A stretch of 64,000 bases of DNA from Actinomycetes bacterium (GTDB lineage Bacteria; Actinomycetota; Thermoleophilia; RBG-16-64-13): the NCBI GenBank assembly GCA_024637095.1, contig JAGXFV010000034.1, positions 1 to 64,000 of the forward strand, read 5' to 3'. The notes under the pieces are model-generated. The model did no database searches, was not told where the DNA came from, and was given only the letters and a program-made list of their open reading frames with translations. Position 1 is the stretch's first letter. Every line of letters begins with the position of its first letter. The position numbers were made by a program, and so were the translations under genes. Positions 16,348-27,333 of the stretch are shown piece by piece.

Positions 16348-17660
16348 TAGGAGGCCGACCTCTCCGCGGCGAGCAGGCGTCGGCGCAGCAGATCGAGGGC
16401 GCTGTTAGCGGTGCGTAAGCGGACCGCCTCGCGGTCACCGGGAAGGTGGAGTTCCTTGACCTCGACGTCGTCGGCCGAAGCCAGGCCGACGTAGACCAGC
16501 CCCACCGGTTTCTGGTCGCTGCCGCCCCCGGGGCCGGCCACGCCGGAGGTCGAGAGAGCGAAGTTGGCGTCGGTGAGCCTTCGCGCTCCGCGGGCCATCG
16601 CGGCGGCCACTTCGGGACTGACCGCCCCTTTGCTTCGCAAGAGAGCCGGATCGACCTCGAGCAGGGATTCCTTGAGCCGGTCGTTGTAGGAGACGACGCC
16701 CCCCAGGTAGTACTCGCTGCTGCCCGCCCGGTCGGTGAGCAGTTTTCCCAGTAGACCTCCTGTGCAGGATTCCGCCGTGGCGACGGTAGAGCGACGCCTC
16801 AGTAGCAACTGGGCCACCGCGTCCGACAGGCCTTCGCCGTCGGTGCCGTACACGTGAGGTCCGAGCCGCTCGCGCACGGCCCGTTCGACTTCGTCGAGCC
16901 CTCTGCTGCGCGCCGAAGCTTCCTGTTCGCCCGGCGTTTCTCGGTCCCCGGCTGCCTGCCGGGCCCGGAGCACGATCAGTACGCCGTCCGCGTTCGAACG
17001 GGTGCCGATGGTGACCGGGCCTCCCCGCCAGTCCAGGTCGCTCAGCCGGTCCGCCACGCTCGACTCGCCCAACCCGAACAGCCGCAGGCGCCTGACGAAG
17101 CTATGATCTTCACCGGCTTTTAAGCCGAAACGGTCGCGCAGCAGAGGATCGACCTGTTCCGTCCACATTCTGCGCAGTTCGGCGGGAGGGCCGGGCAGGG
17201 CGATGAGAAGTGCGCCTTCCTCCTGCACATAGAAGCCGGGGGCGGTCCCCACCGGTTGCAGCGCTTGAGAGCCCCGGGGGATGGTCGCCTGCTTGAGATT
17301 GCTGTTCTCCATCGGGCGGCCGAGGTCGGCGAAACGGCTCTCGAGAACGCGCAGCAAATCCTCCCGCTGCTCGAGCCTGCGGCCAAGCGCGTCGGCTACG
17401 GCTTCTCGGGTCAGATCGTCGGGGGTCGGGCCCAGCCCGCCGGAAAGCAGGAGCACGGCCGGTCGGCGGGCGAGCGAGTCCCGGATGGCGGACGCGATCT
17501 CCGCTCTGCCGTCGGGAACACAGAGGGCCAGGGTGGTCTCTATTCCCAGCAGAAGCAGCGCCTCAGCCAGGAAGGACTGGTTGGTGTTGACCACCTCACC
17601 CCGGAGCAATTCGTCTCCGGTGAAGATAAGCTCAGCCTGGGCCAAGTTCTTCTCCTGCAC
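16347..17660 (-). CDS. cinA: CinA, nicotinamide-nucleotide amidase / ADP-ribose pyrophosphatase family
   Basis: A 437-residue two-domain CinA. The N-terminal MoCF-like domain (about 8-175) has FTGDELLRGEVVNTN and LLSGGLGPTPDDLTREAVA, where ADP-ribose pyrophosphatase activity is placed in homologues. The C-terminal PncC domain (about 275-430) has TAESCTGGLLGKLLTD and STSGVAGPGGGSDQKPVG, giving NMN deamidase activity in pyridine nucleotide recycling. It is first gene of a minus-strand set with the ABC exporter, probably by chance of packing. Confidence 0.93.
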   Translation of the reverse strand: MQEKNLAQAELIFTGDELLRGEVVNTNQSFLAEALLLLGIETTLALCVPDGRAEIASAIRDSLARRPAVLLLSGGLGPTPDDLTREAVADALGRRLEQREDLLRVLESRFADLGRPMENSNLKQATIPRGSQALQPVGTAPGFYVQEEGALLIALPGPPAELRRMWTEQVDPLLRDRFGLKAGEDHSFVRRLRLFGLGESSVADRLSDLDWRGGPVTIGTRSNADGVLIVLRARQAAGDRETPGEQEASARSRGLDEVERAVRERLGPHVYGTDGEGLSDAVAQLLLRRRSTVATAESCTGGLLGKLLTDRAGSSEYYLGGVVSYNDRLKESLLEVDPALLRSKGAVSPEVAAAMARGARRLTDANFALSTSGVAGPGGGSDQKPVGLVYVGLASADDVEVKELHLPGDREAVRLRTANSALDLLRRRLLAAERSAS

Positions 17661-17975
17661 GTCGTATGAAATCTGATGGATTTCTGGATATCATGTGCAG
17701 GTATCCTGGCGAAGGCATCGTCAACCACGGCTATGGCTACTACGGAGATATGGTGCAGGCAGCTTCCGCAAAGATCTTCCTCCCGAATCATCGGGGCCCC
17801 TCGCTGAGCGCGGCTCCTGGCGGGCTTTCCCCGCACGGCGCGCTCCTGGCCCACAGCCGGCTTACTTCCTGGTTCTAGCCCTTCGCTTCGGCGAGGGGCG
17901 CCCCCACCTGGGCGGGGACTACCCGCCTATCCTGGTACCCTAGCCGCGTCCACGCGGTCTTCCGAGGAGTAAGCC
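17661..17975. other. Intergenic region between divergent cinA and hisIE
   Basis: 315 bases with no convincing gene. It must hold the promoters for both divergent units. I see only GC-rich inverted stretches around 17895-17930 (GGGGCGCCCCC) and no clear trp leader peptide or attenuator. Confidence 0.5.
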
Positions 17976-18779
17976 GTGTCGAATGATCCGCTTTCGAGTA
18001 ACGATCCGCTTTCGAGTAACGATCCGCTTTCGAGCAACCCGCCCCTCTTCAGCATCGATCAGGTTCGGTTCGATGGGCAAGGCCTGGTGCCCTGCATCGT
18101 CCAGGAGTGGAACGGCGGCGAAGTGCTGATGCTCGCCTACATGAACCGCGATTCGCTCGAGAAGACCCTGGAAACGGGCACCACCTGGTTCTGGAGCCGC
18201 TCCCGGCAGAGTCTCTGGAACAAGGGGGAGACCTCGGGCAACGTGCAGCGCGTGCGCCAACTCCGCCTGGACTGCGACGGGGATACTATCCTGGCCTTGG
18301 TCGAGCAGACGGGGCCGGCCTGTCATACGGGCTCGGCCACCTGTTTCACCGATCGGCCTCTGGGCGCGCCGGATTCCTTTGCGGCCAAGCCGGGGGTAAA
18401 GAGGCCGGTGGAGACGGGCGCGAAAGGGCCGGGCATTGAGGCGCCGGCTCATCCGGGGCGCTATGCTGGGAGCCGCAGGCCCGGCGTCCCCACTCCGCCG
18501 TTTCTGGCGCTGCCCGACCTCTACGCCACTCTGATCTCGCGGCGCGGAGCGCCACCGGAGAGTTCCTACACCGCCCGTCTGTTCGCGTCCGGGCCGTCGG
18601 CGATCGGCGCCAAGGTGACCGAAGAGGCCGGCGAAGTGGTGGAAGCGGCGGAGAGTGGAGACCGGGCGCATACCATCTACGAGACGGGGGACGTCCTCTA
18701 CCATCTGCTGGTTCTGCTCGCGCGACTGGACATCACCCTATCCGAGGTGTGGGAAGAACTCGACCGGCGGAAGGGGTAG
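17976..18779 (+). CDS. hisIE: Phosphoribosyl-AMP cyclohydrolase / phosphoribosyl-ATP pyrophosphatase
   Basis: A 267-residue bifunctional HisIE for steps 2 and 3 of histidine synthesis. The HisI half (about 26-128) has [31 protein letters not shown] and the metal-binding LDCDGDTI and [10 protein letters not shown]. An Ala/Pro-rich linker of about 50 residues follows. The HisE half (about 180-267) has [20 protein letters not shown] and [11 protein letters not shown]. The start is GTG 17976, with GAGGAG upstream. The first 20 residues are three copies of SNDPLS, encoded by tandem 18-base repeats. It heads the trp operon, an arrangement common in Actinomycetota. Confidence 0.93.
   Translation: MSNDPLSSNDPLSSNDPLSSNPPLFSIDQVRFDGQGLVPCIVQEWNGGEVLMLAYMNRDSLEKTLETGTTWFWSRSRQSLWNKGETSGNVQRVRQLRLDCDGDTILALVEQTGPACHTGSATCFTDRPLGAPDSFAAKPGVKRPVETGAKGPGIEAPAHPGRYAGSRRPGVPTPPFLALPDLYATLISRRGAPPESSYTARLFASGPSAIGAKVTEEAGEVVEAAESGDRAHTIYETGDVLYHLLVLLARLDITLSEVWEELDRRKG
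17982..18035 (+). repeat. Three tandem 18-base repeats in the hisIE start
   Basis: The unit AACGATCCGCTTTCGAGT occurs three times (17982-17999, 18000-18017, 18018-18035) with two mismatches in total. It is in frame and gives the N-terminal SNDPLS repeats, outside the catalytic fold. Confidence 0.9.
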
Positions 18780-18781
18780 AG

Positions 18782-20290
18782 ATGGACAAGCCCGATCTCT
18801 TTCCCAGTCTGGAGGAAGTGCGCGCACTCTCCGCCGAATACGGACTGGTTCCCGTCACCCATCGGTTCCTGAATGACACCGAGACCCCGGTTTCGGCTTT
18901 CTTGAAGTTGCGGGCCCCATCGGGGTCCTTTCTGCTGGAAAGCGCCGAGCAAGGGCAGCTCTTCGGCCGCTACTCCTTCATCGGCTTGGCCGCGCGGGAG
19001 AGTATTCGGCTTCGCGGAGATCGCCTGTTGGTGCGCTCCGGCGGGGTCGACCACGAGTACGGGCTCGAGGCGCAGGGGGGCGACCCCTTCCGCTTTCTGG
19101 CCGACTATATGAGCCGTGCCCAGATCGCGCCGATTCCGGATCTGCCACCCTTCGTCGGCGGCGCCGTGGGTTACTTCGGCTACGACCTGGTACGTCGGGT
19201 AGAGCGCCTGGGGGAGGGCCCGCCGGACGATCAGGGGCTGCCCGACATGGCCTTTCTGATCCCGGACGTCGTGGTTGCCTTCGATCACCTGAGGCACTCC
19301 ATCAGCTTGATCACGGTGCTGGCCACCGACGACGACCGTGGCTTGGAGGCCGCTTATGCCGCGGCCCAAGACCGGGCAGCCTGGGTGCGGGAGCGCCTTT
19401 CCGGACCGGTTCCCGAGGTGCCTCAGCGGGAGGGCGCCGCGGCGCCCGCGCAGATCGAATCCAACTTCCGCAAGGAGGATTTTCTGGCTTCGGTCGAGCG
19501 CATCCGGGAGTACATCTACGCAGGCGACGCCTTTCAGGTGGTGCTTTCGCAGCGCTTCCAGCGGCCCGTCGAGGTGGGTGGCTTCTCCGTCTACCGGGGC
19601 CTCCGCGCGGTCAATCCCAGTCCGTACATGTACTACCTATCTTTCCGCGACTTCGAGGTGGTGGGCTCGAGCCCTGAGCCTCTGGTCAAGACGGCAAACG
19701 GCGTGGTGGAGACCCGGCCCATCGCGGGGACGCGGCCGCGAGGAGGCACTCCCGAGGAAGATCTGCGTCAGGCGGAGGAGCTGCTCGCCGACGAGAAGGA
19801 GCGGGCGGAACACGTCATGCTGGTAGACCTGGGCCGCAATGACCTGGGCCGGGTCTGCCGCCCGGGGAGCGTGCATCTGGCCGAGTTCATGGGCATCGAG
19901 CGCTACAGTCATGTGATGCACTTGGTGTCCACTGTGGTGGGCGAGCTCGAAGAGGGCGTCACCGCCGCCGCGGCTCTCGAGGCCGCCTTTCCCGCGGGCA
20001 CCGTCTCCGGCGCCCCCAAGGTGCGGGCCATGGAGATCATCGACGAACTCGAACCCACCCGCCGCGGTCCCTACGCCGGCGCCATCGGCTACCTGAGCTA
20101 CAACGGCGAACTCGACTCCTGCATCTACATCCGAACCATCGTGGTGCGGGACGGGGTGGCCTACGTCCAGGCGGGAGCGGGCATAGTCGCCGACTCCGAT
20201 CCGGAGCGCGAATACGAGGAGACCGAGAACAAGGCCCGGGCACTTTTTAGCGCAATTGAGTTGGCCGCCGAGCAGGAGGGGTGGGCGTGA
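18782..20290 (+). CDS. trpE: Anthranilate synthase component I
   Basis: A 502-residue TrpE, converting chorismate with ammonia from TrpG to anthranilate. [18 protein letters not shown] (about residues 47-64) contains the LLES motif used for tryptophan feedback. Catalytic-domain motifs include [36 protein letters not shown] and [19 protein letters not shown] 18782 starts two bases after hisIE stops, with GGAAGGGG as ribosome binding site. A four-base overlap links it to trpG. Confidence 0.95.
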   Translation: MDKPDLFPSLEEVRALSAEYGLVPVTHRFLNDTETPVSAFLKLRAPSGSFLLESAEQGQLFGRYSFIGLAARESIRLRGDRLLVRSGGVDHEYGLEAQGGDPFRFLADYMSRAQIAPIPDLPPFVGGAVGYFGYDLVRRVERLGEGPPDDQGLPDMAFLIPDVVVAFDHLRHSISLITVLATDDDRGLEAAYAAAQDRAAWVRERLSGPVPEVPQREGAAAPAQIESNFRKEDFLASVERIREYIYAGDAFQVVLSQRFQRPVEVGGFSVYRGLRAVNPSPYMYYLSFRDFEVVGSSPEPLVKTANGVVETRPIAGTRPRGGTPEEDLRQAEELLADEKERAEHVMLVDLGRNDLGRVCRPGSVHLAEFMGIERYSHVMHLVSTVVGELEEGVTAAAALEAAFPAGTVSGAPKVRAMEIIDELEPTRRGPYAGAIGYLSYNGELDSCIYIRTIVVRDGVAYVQAGAGIVADSDPEREYEETENKARALFSAIELAAEQEGWA

Positions 20291-20976
20291 GCGACCACAT
20301 CTTGATGATCGACAACTACGATTCTTTTACGTACAACCTGGTCCAGTATCTGGGCGAAGTATCGGGCGGCAAGATCGAGGTGCACCGCAACGACAAGATC
20401 GACGTGGCCGCGGTGCGCGCCGCCAATCCTACCCATGTCATAATTTCGCCCGGGCCATGCACGCCCAACGAGGCGGGAGTCAGCCTCGGGGTGATCCGGG
20501 AACTCGCAGGCGAGTTCCCCATGCTCGGTGTCTGCCTGGGCCACCAGTCGATCGGCCAGGCTTTCGGGGGGACAGTCACTCGGGGCGAGGTTCCGGTGCA
20601 CGGCAAGACCTCGGAAGTGCATCACGACGGCCGGACGCTGTTTCGCGGACTGCGCAGCCCTTTTGTTGCCACGCGCTATCACTCCCTGGTGGTCGATCGG
20701 GCGACGCTGCCTGAGGTTCTGGAGCTGTCGGCTTGGACCGCCGACGGCGTGGTCATGGGCGTCCGCCATCGCGAGTACGTGGTCGAGGGAGTTCAGTTCC
20801 ACCCGGAGAGCATTCTCACCGAACCGGGCAAGGACCTGCTGCGGAACTTCCTGGCTCTCAAGTCGGCGCGTTGGGAGGATATACCCGCCGAACTCAAGGC
20901 TCCGGCACCGGGCTGGGAAGCGAAGGGCGCTGCCGACGGGGATATCCCCGGGAGAGCCGAAGGAGTGCCCCGATGA
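20287..20976 (+). CDS. trpG: Anthranilate synthase component II (glutamine amidotransferase)
   Basis: A 229-residue class I amidotransferase. It starts with the family hallmark [20 protein letters not shown]. The nucleophile is in [15 protein letters not shown], and the His-Glu pair in [13 protein letters not shown]. Start GTG 20287 overlaps the trpE stop (GTGA); GTG 20281 is an alternative. About 35 C-terminal residues beyond the fold are rich in Ala, Gly and Pro. It feeds ammonia to TrpE; in some bacteria the same subunit also serves PabB. Confidence 0.94.
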   Translation: MSDHILMIDNYDSFTYNLVQYLGEVSGGKIEVHRNDKIDVAAVRAANPTHVIISPGPCTPNEAGVSLGVIRELAGEFPMLGVCLGHQSIGQAFGGTVTRGEVPVHGKTSEVHHDGRTLFRGLRSPFVATRYHSLVVDRATLPEVLELSAWTADGVVMGVRHREYVVEGVQFHPESILTEPGKDLLRNFLALKSARWEDIPAELKAPAPGWEAKGAADGDIPGRAEGVPR

Positions 20977-22022
20977 CCGTCAGTTCCGCTCTGCCCGAGG
21001 TGAGCCGCGCGCTCGAGCGCCTGGCGAACCGGCAGGATCTGGGCCGCGAGCAGGCGGCGGAGGTCCTCCAGCTGATCATGGACGGGCGCGTGGGCGAGGT
21101 TCAGGCGGCGGCTTTTCTGATGGGGCTGCGCGCCAAAGGCGAGACCGCGGACGAGATCGTCGGCCTGGCCCAGACCATGCGAGACCTCGCCGAGCGGGTA
21201 CGCGTGGACTGTCAGGATCAGCTGGTCGACACCTGCGGGACCGGCGGCGACGGGCTGGGGACTTTCAATATCTCGACCACCGCGGCTTTCGTCGTTGCCG
21301 GGGCGGGCGTACCGGTGGCCAAGCATGGCAACCGTGGGGCCACGTCTCGTTCGGGCTCGGCCGATCTGCTCGAGGCCCTGGGGGTGAGGATCGACCTCGC
21401 TCCGGAACAGGTGGCCCGCTGCATTCGCCAGGTGGGCATTGGCTTCATGTTCGCCCCCCTGCACCACAAGGCCATGCGGTATATAGTCCCGGTTCGGCGC
21501 GACCTGGGGATCCGCACGGTTTTCAATTTCCTCGGCCCGCTGACCAATCCGGCAGGCGCCAGGCGGCAACTGGTCGGAGTCAATTCTCCCGATTACGTTC
21601 GCGTCTTGGGGGAGGCGCTGGCCTTGATGGGCGCAGAGCGGGCTTTGGTGGTTCACGGCGAAGACGGTCTGGACGAACTCTCGGTCACCGCGAGTTCCCA
21701 GGTGATCGAGGTGCGCGACGGGGTGGTGGCTGCGGAGTACCGGCTGCAGCCCGAGGCCCTCGGGCTGCAGCACTGGGAGCTTGCCGACGTGCGCGGCGCC
21801 GGCCCTGAGGAAAACGCGCGCATCACCTTGGCCATCTTGGAAGGGCGCACCTTTGCCGATGCGCCTAGCCAGATCACGTTGCTGAACGCGGCCGCCGCGC
21901 TCTACGTCGCTGACGCCGTGGATTCTCTCCCGGCTGGAATCGATGCCGCCCGGGAGATCGTCGCCTCCGGAGCCGCTCTGGAGAAGGTAAGGCAGCTCAC
22001 CGCGGTCAGCCACGAGGTGTAG
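20973..22022 (+). CDS. trpD: Anthranilate phosphoribosyltransferase
   Basis: A 349-residue TrpD that joins anthranilate and PRPP. Motifs are [17 protein letters not shown] (PRPP loop), [17 protein letters not shown] and [12 protein letters not shown]. The ATG at 20973 overlaps the trpG stop (ATGA) and has AAGGAG eight bases upstream. Gly replaces the more common Ala after NR. Longer in-frame starts back to 20733 lie inside trpG and are ignored. Confidence 0.95.
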   Translation: MTVSSALPEVSRALERLANRQDLGREQAAEVLQLIMDGRVGEVQAAAFLMGLRAKGETADEIVGLAQTMRDLAERVRVDCQDQLVDTCGTGGDGLGTFNISTTAAFVVAGAGVPVAKHGNRGATSRSGSADLLEALGVRIDLAPEQVARCIRQVGIGFMFAPLHHKAMRYIVPVRRDLGIRTVFNFLGPLTNPAGARRQLVGVNSPDYVRVLGEALALMGAERALVVHGEDGLDELSVTASSQVIEVRDGVVAAEYRLQPEALGLQHWELADVRGAGPEENARITLAILEGRTFADAPSQITLLNAAAALYVADAVDSLPAGIDAAREIVASGAALEKVRQLTAVSHEV

Positions 22023-22023
22023 A

Positions 22024-22803
22024 TTGGGCTACCTGGAGAACATCGTGGCCGACGTCGGGAAGCGTCTCGCCCAGCGACGCGCGCTGGTTCCTCTCGAGCA
22101 GCTTGCGGGGCTGCCCACGCCTGCCCGTCCGCCGATCTCCTTTCGGGAGGCCGTGCTGCTCCCGGGTATTTCGATCATAGCCGAGGTGAAGCGGGCCTCG
22201 CCCAGCCGGGGGATGCTGCGGCCCGACCTGGACGTGGCCCAGATGGTGGAGGCCTATGCGGCCGGCGGAGCCCGAGCCGTCTCGGTGCTGACCGAGCAGG
22301 ATCATTTCCTGGGCGATCCGGAAGACCTGCGGCTGGCCGCGTCCCGCTCTCCCATCCCGGTGCTGCGCAAGGACTTCATCCTGGAGGAATATCAGCTCCA
22401 GGAGGCGCGGGTTTGGGGGGCTTCCGGGGTTCTTCTGATCGCCGCGTTGCTCGAGCCGGCCCGGGTGGGTGAACTCACGGAGTCCGCGCGGCGGTTGGGC
22501 CTCGACGTGCTGCTCGAAGTCCACGACAGGGTGGAGCTGGACTGGGTCGCCCGGCTGCCCGGGGTGGTTCTGGGCATCAATAACCGGAACCTCTCCACTT
22601 TTGAGGTATCGCTCGAGACCACGCTGGGGCTCATGCCCTCCGTCCCACCCAACCTGCCGGTGGTCAGCGAGAGCGGCGTTTCGAGCAGGGAGCAGATCCT
22701 TCAACTGGAGGAGGCCGGGGTGGCGGGAGTGTTGATAGGCGAGCATCTGGCCCGCTCCGCCGACCCTGGTGAGGCCATCGGCGAGCTACTGGGTAGGAAC
22801 TGA
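22024..22803 (+). CDS. trpC: Indole-3-glycerol phosphate synthase
   Basis: A 259-residue TIM-barrel TrpC. Catalytic and binding motifs are IIAEVKRASPSRG, VLRKDFILEEYQ, LLEVHDRVELD, GINNRNL, VSESGVSS and VLIGEHL. The start is TTG 22024, directly behind the trpD stop; there is no better ATG. It closes the first part of the trp operon before a universal stress gene. Confidence 0.94.
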   Translation: MGYLENIVADVGKRLAQRRALVPLEQLAGLPTPARPPISFREAVLLPGISIIAEVKRASPSRGMLRPDLDVAQMVEAYAAGGARAVSVLTEQDHFLGDPEDLRLAASRSPIPVLRKDFILEEYQLQEARVWGASGVLLIAALLEPARVGELTESARRLGLDVLLEVHDRVELDWVARLPGVVLGINNRNLSTFEVSLETTLGLMPSVPPNLPVVSESGVSSREQILQLEEAGVAGVLIGEHLARSADPGEAIGELLGRN

Positions 22804-22852
22804 AAACGAAGCGTCCTTTTGAGTCGCCAAACAGGGGAAGAAAGAGGTCCAC

Positions 22853-23686
22853 ATGATCAAATCCATTCTCGTTGCCGCCGATGGATCGGGGCACGCGCGC
22901 GCCGCCCGGGAGCTCGCGCTGTCGCTGGCTTCGGCTTTCGAAGCCCGGGTTACCGGCGTGCACGTGGTCGACGTCCGGCTGCTGGAACAGCCGCCATTCG
23001 TGGTCGGAGCCTATCCCGTGGAGACGATCGCGCCCTCGCAACTGCCTATCGAGATGCTGGAGGGCTTCCGAGCGCACGCGGACAAGATCATGAGCGACTT
23101 TCGGGATGCCGCCTCCGCCGGAACTGAGGTTGAGTTCCGCATCGAGGAGGGCGTTCCCGCGGAGACCATCGCCGACGTCGCCGAATCTTACGATCTCCTC
23201 ATCCTGGGCAAGCGGGGGGCGCACGCGCAGTACTCGGATGACCTGGTAGGCTCCACGGCGGATCAGGTGGTGCGAAAAAGCGGGACGCCGGTACTCCTGG
23301 TCGACGGGGAGACGCCACCGCTTCGGCGCGTGATGGTCTTCTACGACGGCAGCGGGCCGGCGAACAATGCCTTGAAGTTGGCCGCGGAGATGGCCTCCAC
23401 TCTGGGGGGTGGGCTCAGGATTCTGACGGTGGCGGGCGACTTGGACGAGGCCGCGAAGACCCAGCAAGATGCGCGTGAGTATCTCAGCGCCTACGAGATC
23501 GAGGCGGAGTTCCGGGTGGCCGAGGGCGAATTCGTCTTCGAGGCTCTGGAGGACCTGGAGACCGAGCCGAGTGATCTGGCGGTTCTGGGGAAGCACGGGC
23601 ACTCTTTCCTGCATGACCTGATCCTCGGCGGCACCACCGAGCAGTTGATGCGCCAGGCGCGCATTGCGCTCTTGCTGGTGCCATAG
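22853..23686 (+). CDS. Tandem universal stress protein (two UspA domains)
   Basis: A 277-residue protein with two UspA domains. Domain 1 (1-143) begins MIKSILVAADGSGHARAA and ends LVGSTADQVVRKSGTPVLLV, close to the ATP-binding G-x2-G-x9-G pattern. Domain 2 (about 148-277) begins RRVMVFYDGSGPANNALK and ends LGGTTEQLMRQARIALLLV. It sits inside the trp operon, 49 bases after trpC and seven before trpF, on the same strand. There is no evident reason in tryptophan synthesis; it may link operon expression to stress or may simply be carried along. Confidence 0.9.
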   Translation: MIKSILVAADGSGHARAARELALSLASAFEARVTGVHVVDVRLLEQPPFVVGAYPVETIAPSQLPIEMLEGFRAHADKIMSDFRDAASAGTEVEFRIEEGVPAETIADVAESYDLLILGKRGAHAQYSDDLVGSTADQVVRKSGTPVLLVDGETPPLRRVMVFYDGSGPANNALKLAAEMASTLGGGLRILTVAGDLDEAAKTQQDAREYLSAYEIEAEFRVAEGEFVFEALEDLETEPSDLAVLGKHGHSFLHDLILGGTTEQLMRQARIALLLVP

Positions 23687-23693
23687 GGACTCG

Positions 23694-24517
23694 ATGCAGT
23701 TGAAGGATCGACCCACGCTGAAGGTCTGCGGGCTCACCCGGGAGCGTGACGTACGCCTGGTGCGGGAGTTGGGCATCTCGGCGGCCGGCTTCATCCTGGC
23801 GCCGAGCCCCCGCCGCGTGTCGCGCGGGCAGGTCCGGGAGCTGGTGAGAGCCCTGCGTCGCCCGTCCGGCCCTGGGGTGCCCGGCTCTGGTGAATCGGCG
23901 GGCCCGCCGTCTGCCGCCGGAGTTCCCCTGGCTATCGGTGTTTTCGGAGATGCTTCCGTGGACGAGATTGCCGAAGTGGCGCTAGAGGCCGAGCTGGACG
24001 GGATTCAGCTCCACGGCGCGACGTCTCTGCGAGAAATACGGGAGTTGCGAGGCCGCCTGACGGCGGATGTCGTCCTGATCAAAGCCGTCGGCGTCGAGGC
24101 GGAGTACGTGGCGCCGCCGCAGGAGCCAGGGCAGGCCGCGGCGAGGCTGCGTGCCGGGGAGGCGGCGAGCCTGGCCGCAAAGGGGGCGGAGCTCAAAGGG
24201 TTGGTCGACCTGATTCTGCTCGACACCTGGGTTGCGGGTGGTTCGGGAGGCACGGGAGTGACGTTCCCCTGGTCGCTCGCCCACGGGCTGGAACCGGAAC
24301 CGCCTTATCTGGTGGCCGGTGGTATCGGTCCGCAAAACCTATGTCGGGCTTTGACGGAATCGGGCGCGGCCGGGGCGGATGTTTCGAGCGGTGTCGAATC
24401 GGCGCCCGGAATAAAGGATCACGACAGGCTCAGGGAACTGGTGGATGCCTGGCGAAAATGCACCAGCCCGGATGGAGGAGCGGTGTCGGCGGAAGTAGCA
24501 CGAGGGAAGGGAAGGGT

Positions 24518-24521
<4 letters not shown>
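23694..24521 (+). CDS. trpF: Phosphoribosylanthranilate isomerase
   Basis: A 275-residue TrpF. Motifs are [14 protein letters not shown] (catalytic Cys), [29 protein letters not shown] (catalytic Asp) and [10 protein letters not shown], then [14 protein letters not shown]. It is longer than the usual 200-220 residues because of a Pro/Gly-rich insertion near residues 60-78, a second around 140-165, and a C-terminal tail of about 30. ATG 23694 follows the usp gene by seven bases. The stop overlaps the trpB start. Confidence 0.93.
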
Positions 24522-25695
<1,174 letters not shown>

Positions 25696-25699
<4 letters not shown>

Positions 25700-26589
25700 A
25701 CCCTCGTATGCCGGACCCCAGCTCTGCGAACCCGCCCGCTGCCGCGGTGGGCGAAGAGGCCGAATCCCGGCTTACGCAGGTCTTTGCGCTTGCCGGACGC
25801 CCCCTGCTGATCCCCTACCTGACCGGGGGTTATCCCAGCCTGGAGGGTTCCCGCGCCTTGATCGACCGGTACCTCGATAGCGGTGCCGATATCGTAGAGA
25901 TAGGGGTTCCCTTCTCGGATCCCCTGGCCGACGGCCCAACCATTCAGGCGACCTCCCAGGTCGCGCTGAAAGCCGGAGTCACTCCGGCTGACGTCTTCCA
26001 GTTGGCGGCGTACGCGACGGGCCGAGGAGCTCCCGTGGTGCTGCTCGCTTATTTGAATACCATCCTCGCCCGCACCCCAGAGGTCTTTTTCGAGCGCTGC
26101 CGCGATTCGGGAGTGCTGGGCGTGGTGGTCCCGGACGTACCGGTCGACGAGGCGCAGGAACTCCAGCGCGTTGCCCGGACGAACGGGGTCGACGTGGTTC
26201 TTTTGGCCGCACCCACGAGTACGGATCCGCGGCTGGACCGAATCGCCGCTTCCGCTTCGGGCTTTATCTACTGCGTTTCAGTGGCGGGCGTGACCGGGGC
26301 CCGCTCGGCGGTCAGCGCGGATCTTGCCGGGTTCTTGCGGCGATTGCGGGCCCGCACCGAACTCCCACTGGCAGTGGGTTTTGGGATCTCCACGTCGGAG
26401 CAGGCGGGGGAGGTGGCGAAATCGGCCGACGGGGCCATCATTGGGAGCCGGCTGATGTCGTTGATGCAGGAAGCCGCGGGCGAAGAAGCAGGCCTTGAGG
26501 CGGTGGGCGAGTTCCTTTTGGCGGCCGCGGACGCCGTCCGGAAGGCAAGGTCTCGAGAAGACCTGCCCGGATCTCCTACTGCTCGATGA
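25696..26589 (+). CDS. trpA: Tryptophan synthase alpha chain
   Basis: A 297-residue TIM-barrel TrpA that cleaves indole-glycerol phosphate. Motifs are [27 protein letters not shown] (catalytic Glu) and [11 protein letters not shown], where the usual PDLP is PDVP but the catalytic Asp is kept, then [11 protein letters not shown] and VGFGIST. GTG 25696 overlaps the trpB stop (GTGA); an ATG 12 bases later is possible. About 30 N-terminal residues precede the fold. It is the last gene of the operon and overlaps the convergent regulator gene by 14 bases. Confidence 0.94.
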
Positions 26590-27073
26590 TCCCTTCGGAT
26601 TCGAGCCGTTCCTTCAGCACCTGGGGACGCAGACCGTAGAGTCCCGAGAGGTACTCGAGGTCATCCTTACGGATGGTGAGTATTTGGCTGCCGTGATCGT
26701 TGCGCAGGTTGCGCAAGAACTCCAGGTAGTTCTCCAGGGGGCGCCGTTCCTCGTCGGTGAGTCGCTCGAGGTGTTCCAGGCGGATCCGTAGGGGGCGGTT
26801 GCGCGACAGGTTGGGGGTCAGTTCGGCGCTATCCTCGACTTCGATCAAAGCCGTTGGTGAGACGCCGTAGATCTCAGCCAACTCAAGCACCCTCTCCAGA
26901 CTGAGGCTGCGCTTGCCCCGCTCATAAGCACTGAGAGTGGATACGACGAAGGAGTCCCCGGACCGGTCGCACACCTGCTGCAGACTCATGCCCCGGTCGG
27001 TCCGCAGTCGCCGGAGCTTCTCTCCAACGAGCCGCACGTAGCGCTTGTGCTCCTGGCCTTTGTCCCTTTGCAT
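26576..27073 (-). CDS. BldD-like XRE-family transcriptional regulator
   Basis: A 165-residue DNA-binding protein. The N-terminal helix-turn-helix (about 12-75) reads VGEKLRRLRTDRGMSLQQV and then STLSAYERGKRSLSLERVLE, close to the BldD group of Actinomycetota regulators. The C-terminal half (about 95-165) is helical; it has RKDD followed by EYLSGLYGLRPQVLKERLE, but I do not find the second half of the BldD cyclic-di-GMP motif (RxD-x8-RxxD), so ligand binding is uncertain. ATG 27073 was chosen. The gene is preceded by tandem repeats that could be its own operator, and overlaps trpA tail to tail. Confidence 0.8.
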   Translation of the reverse strand: MQRDKGQEHKRYVRLVGEKLRRLRTDRGMSLQQVCDRSGDSFVVSTLSAYERGKRSLSLERVLELAEIYGVSPTALIEVEDSAELTPNLSRNRPLRIRLEHLERLTDEERRPLENYLEFLRNLRNDHGSQILTIRKDDLEYLSGLYGLRPQVLKERLESEGIIEQ

Positions 27074-27241
27074 ATCAATCACTCTACCCGTACGAGAGAT
27101 AGTCCGCTGCTCTTCCGCCGACGCGTACTTGCCTCTTGAGTATAAAGCTCTACTCTCAAAGGAGACACTACCCATTTCCCGCGAAATCCAGGTCTTCGGC
27201 GCCGTGTACTGGGCTAATTCGACCTCTGCGGGTCAGATTCC

Positions 27242-27320
27242 TCCGGACAGGCGGATCATGTCTAGTCCGGACAGGCGGATCATGTCTAGTCCGGACATGC
27301 GGATCACGGCGGATCACGGC
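27242..27320. repeat. Tandem repeats between the BldD-like gene and pfkA
   Basis: A 24-base unit, TCCGGACAGGCGGATCATGT plus CTAG, occurs at 27242-27265 and 27266-27289, then a partial third copy at 27290-27306. GGATCACGGC is also doubled (27301-27320). Each junction creates the palindrome GTCCGGAC. The array lies upstream of the regulator gene and directly behind the pfkA stop. Confidence 0.85.
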
Positions 27321-27333
27321 TTCTGGATTGCGG

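Noticed and set aside
17661-17975. trp leader peptide and attenuator
   Set aside because: No short frame with tandem Trp codons and no paired terminator/antiterminator stems before hisIE or trpE.
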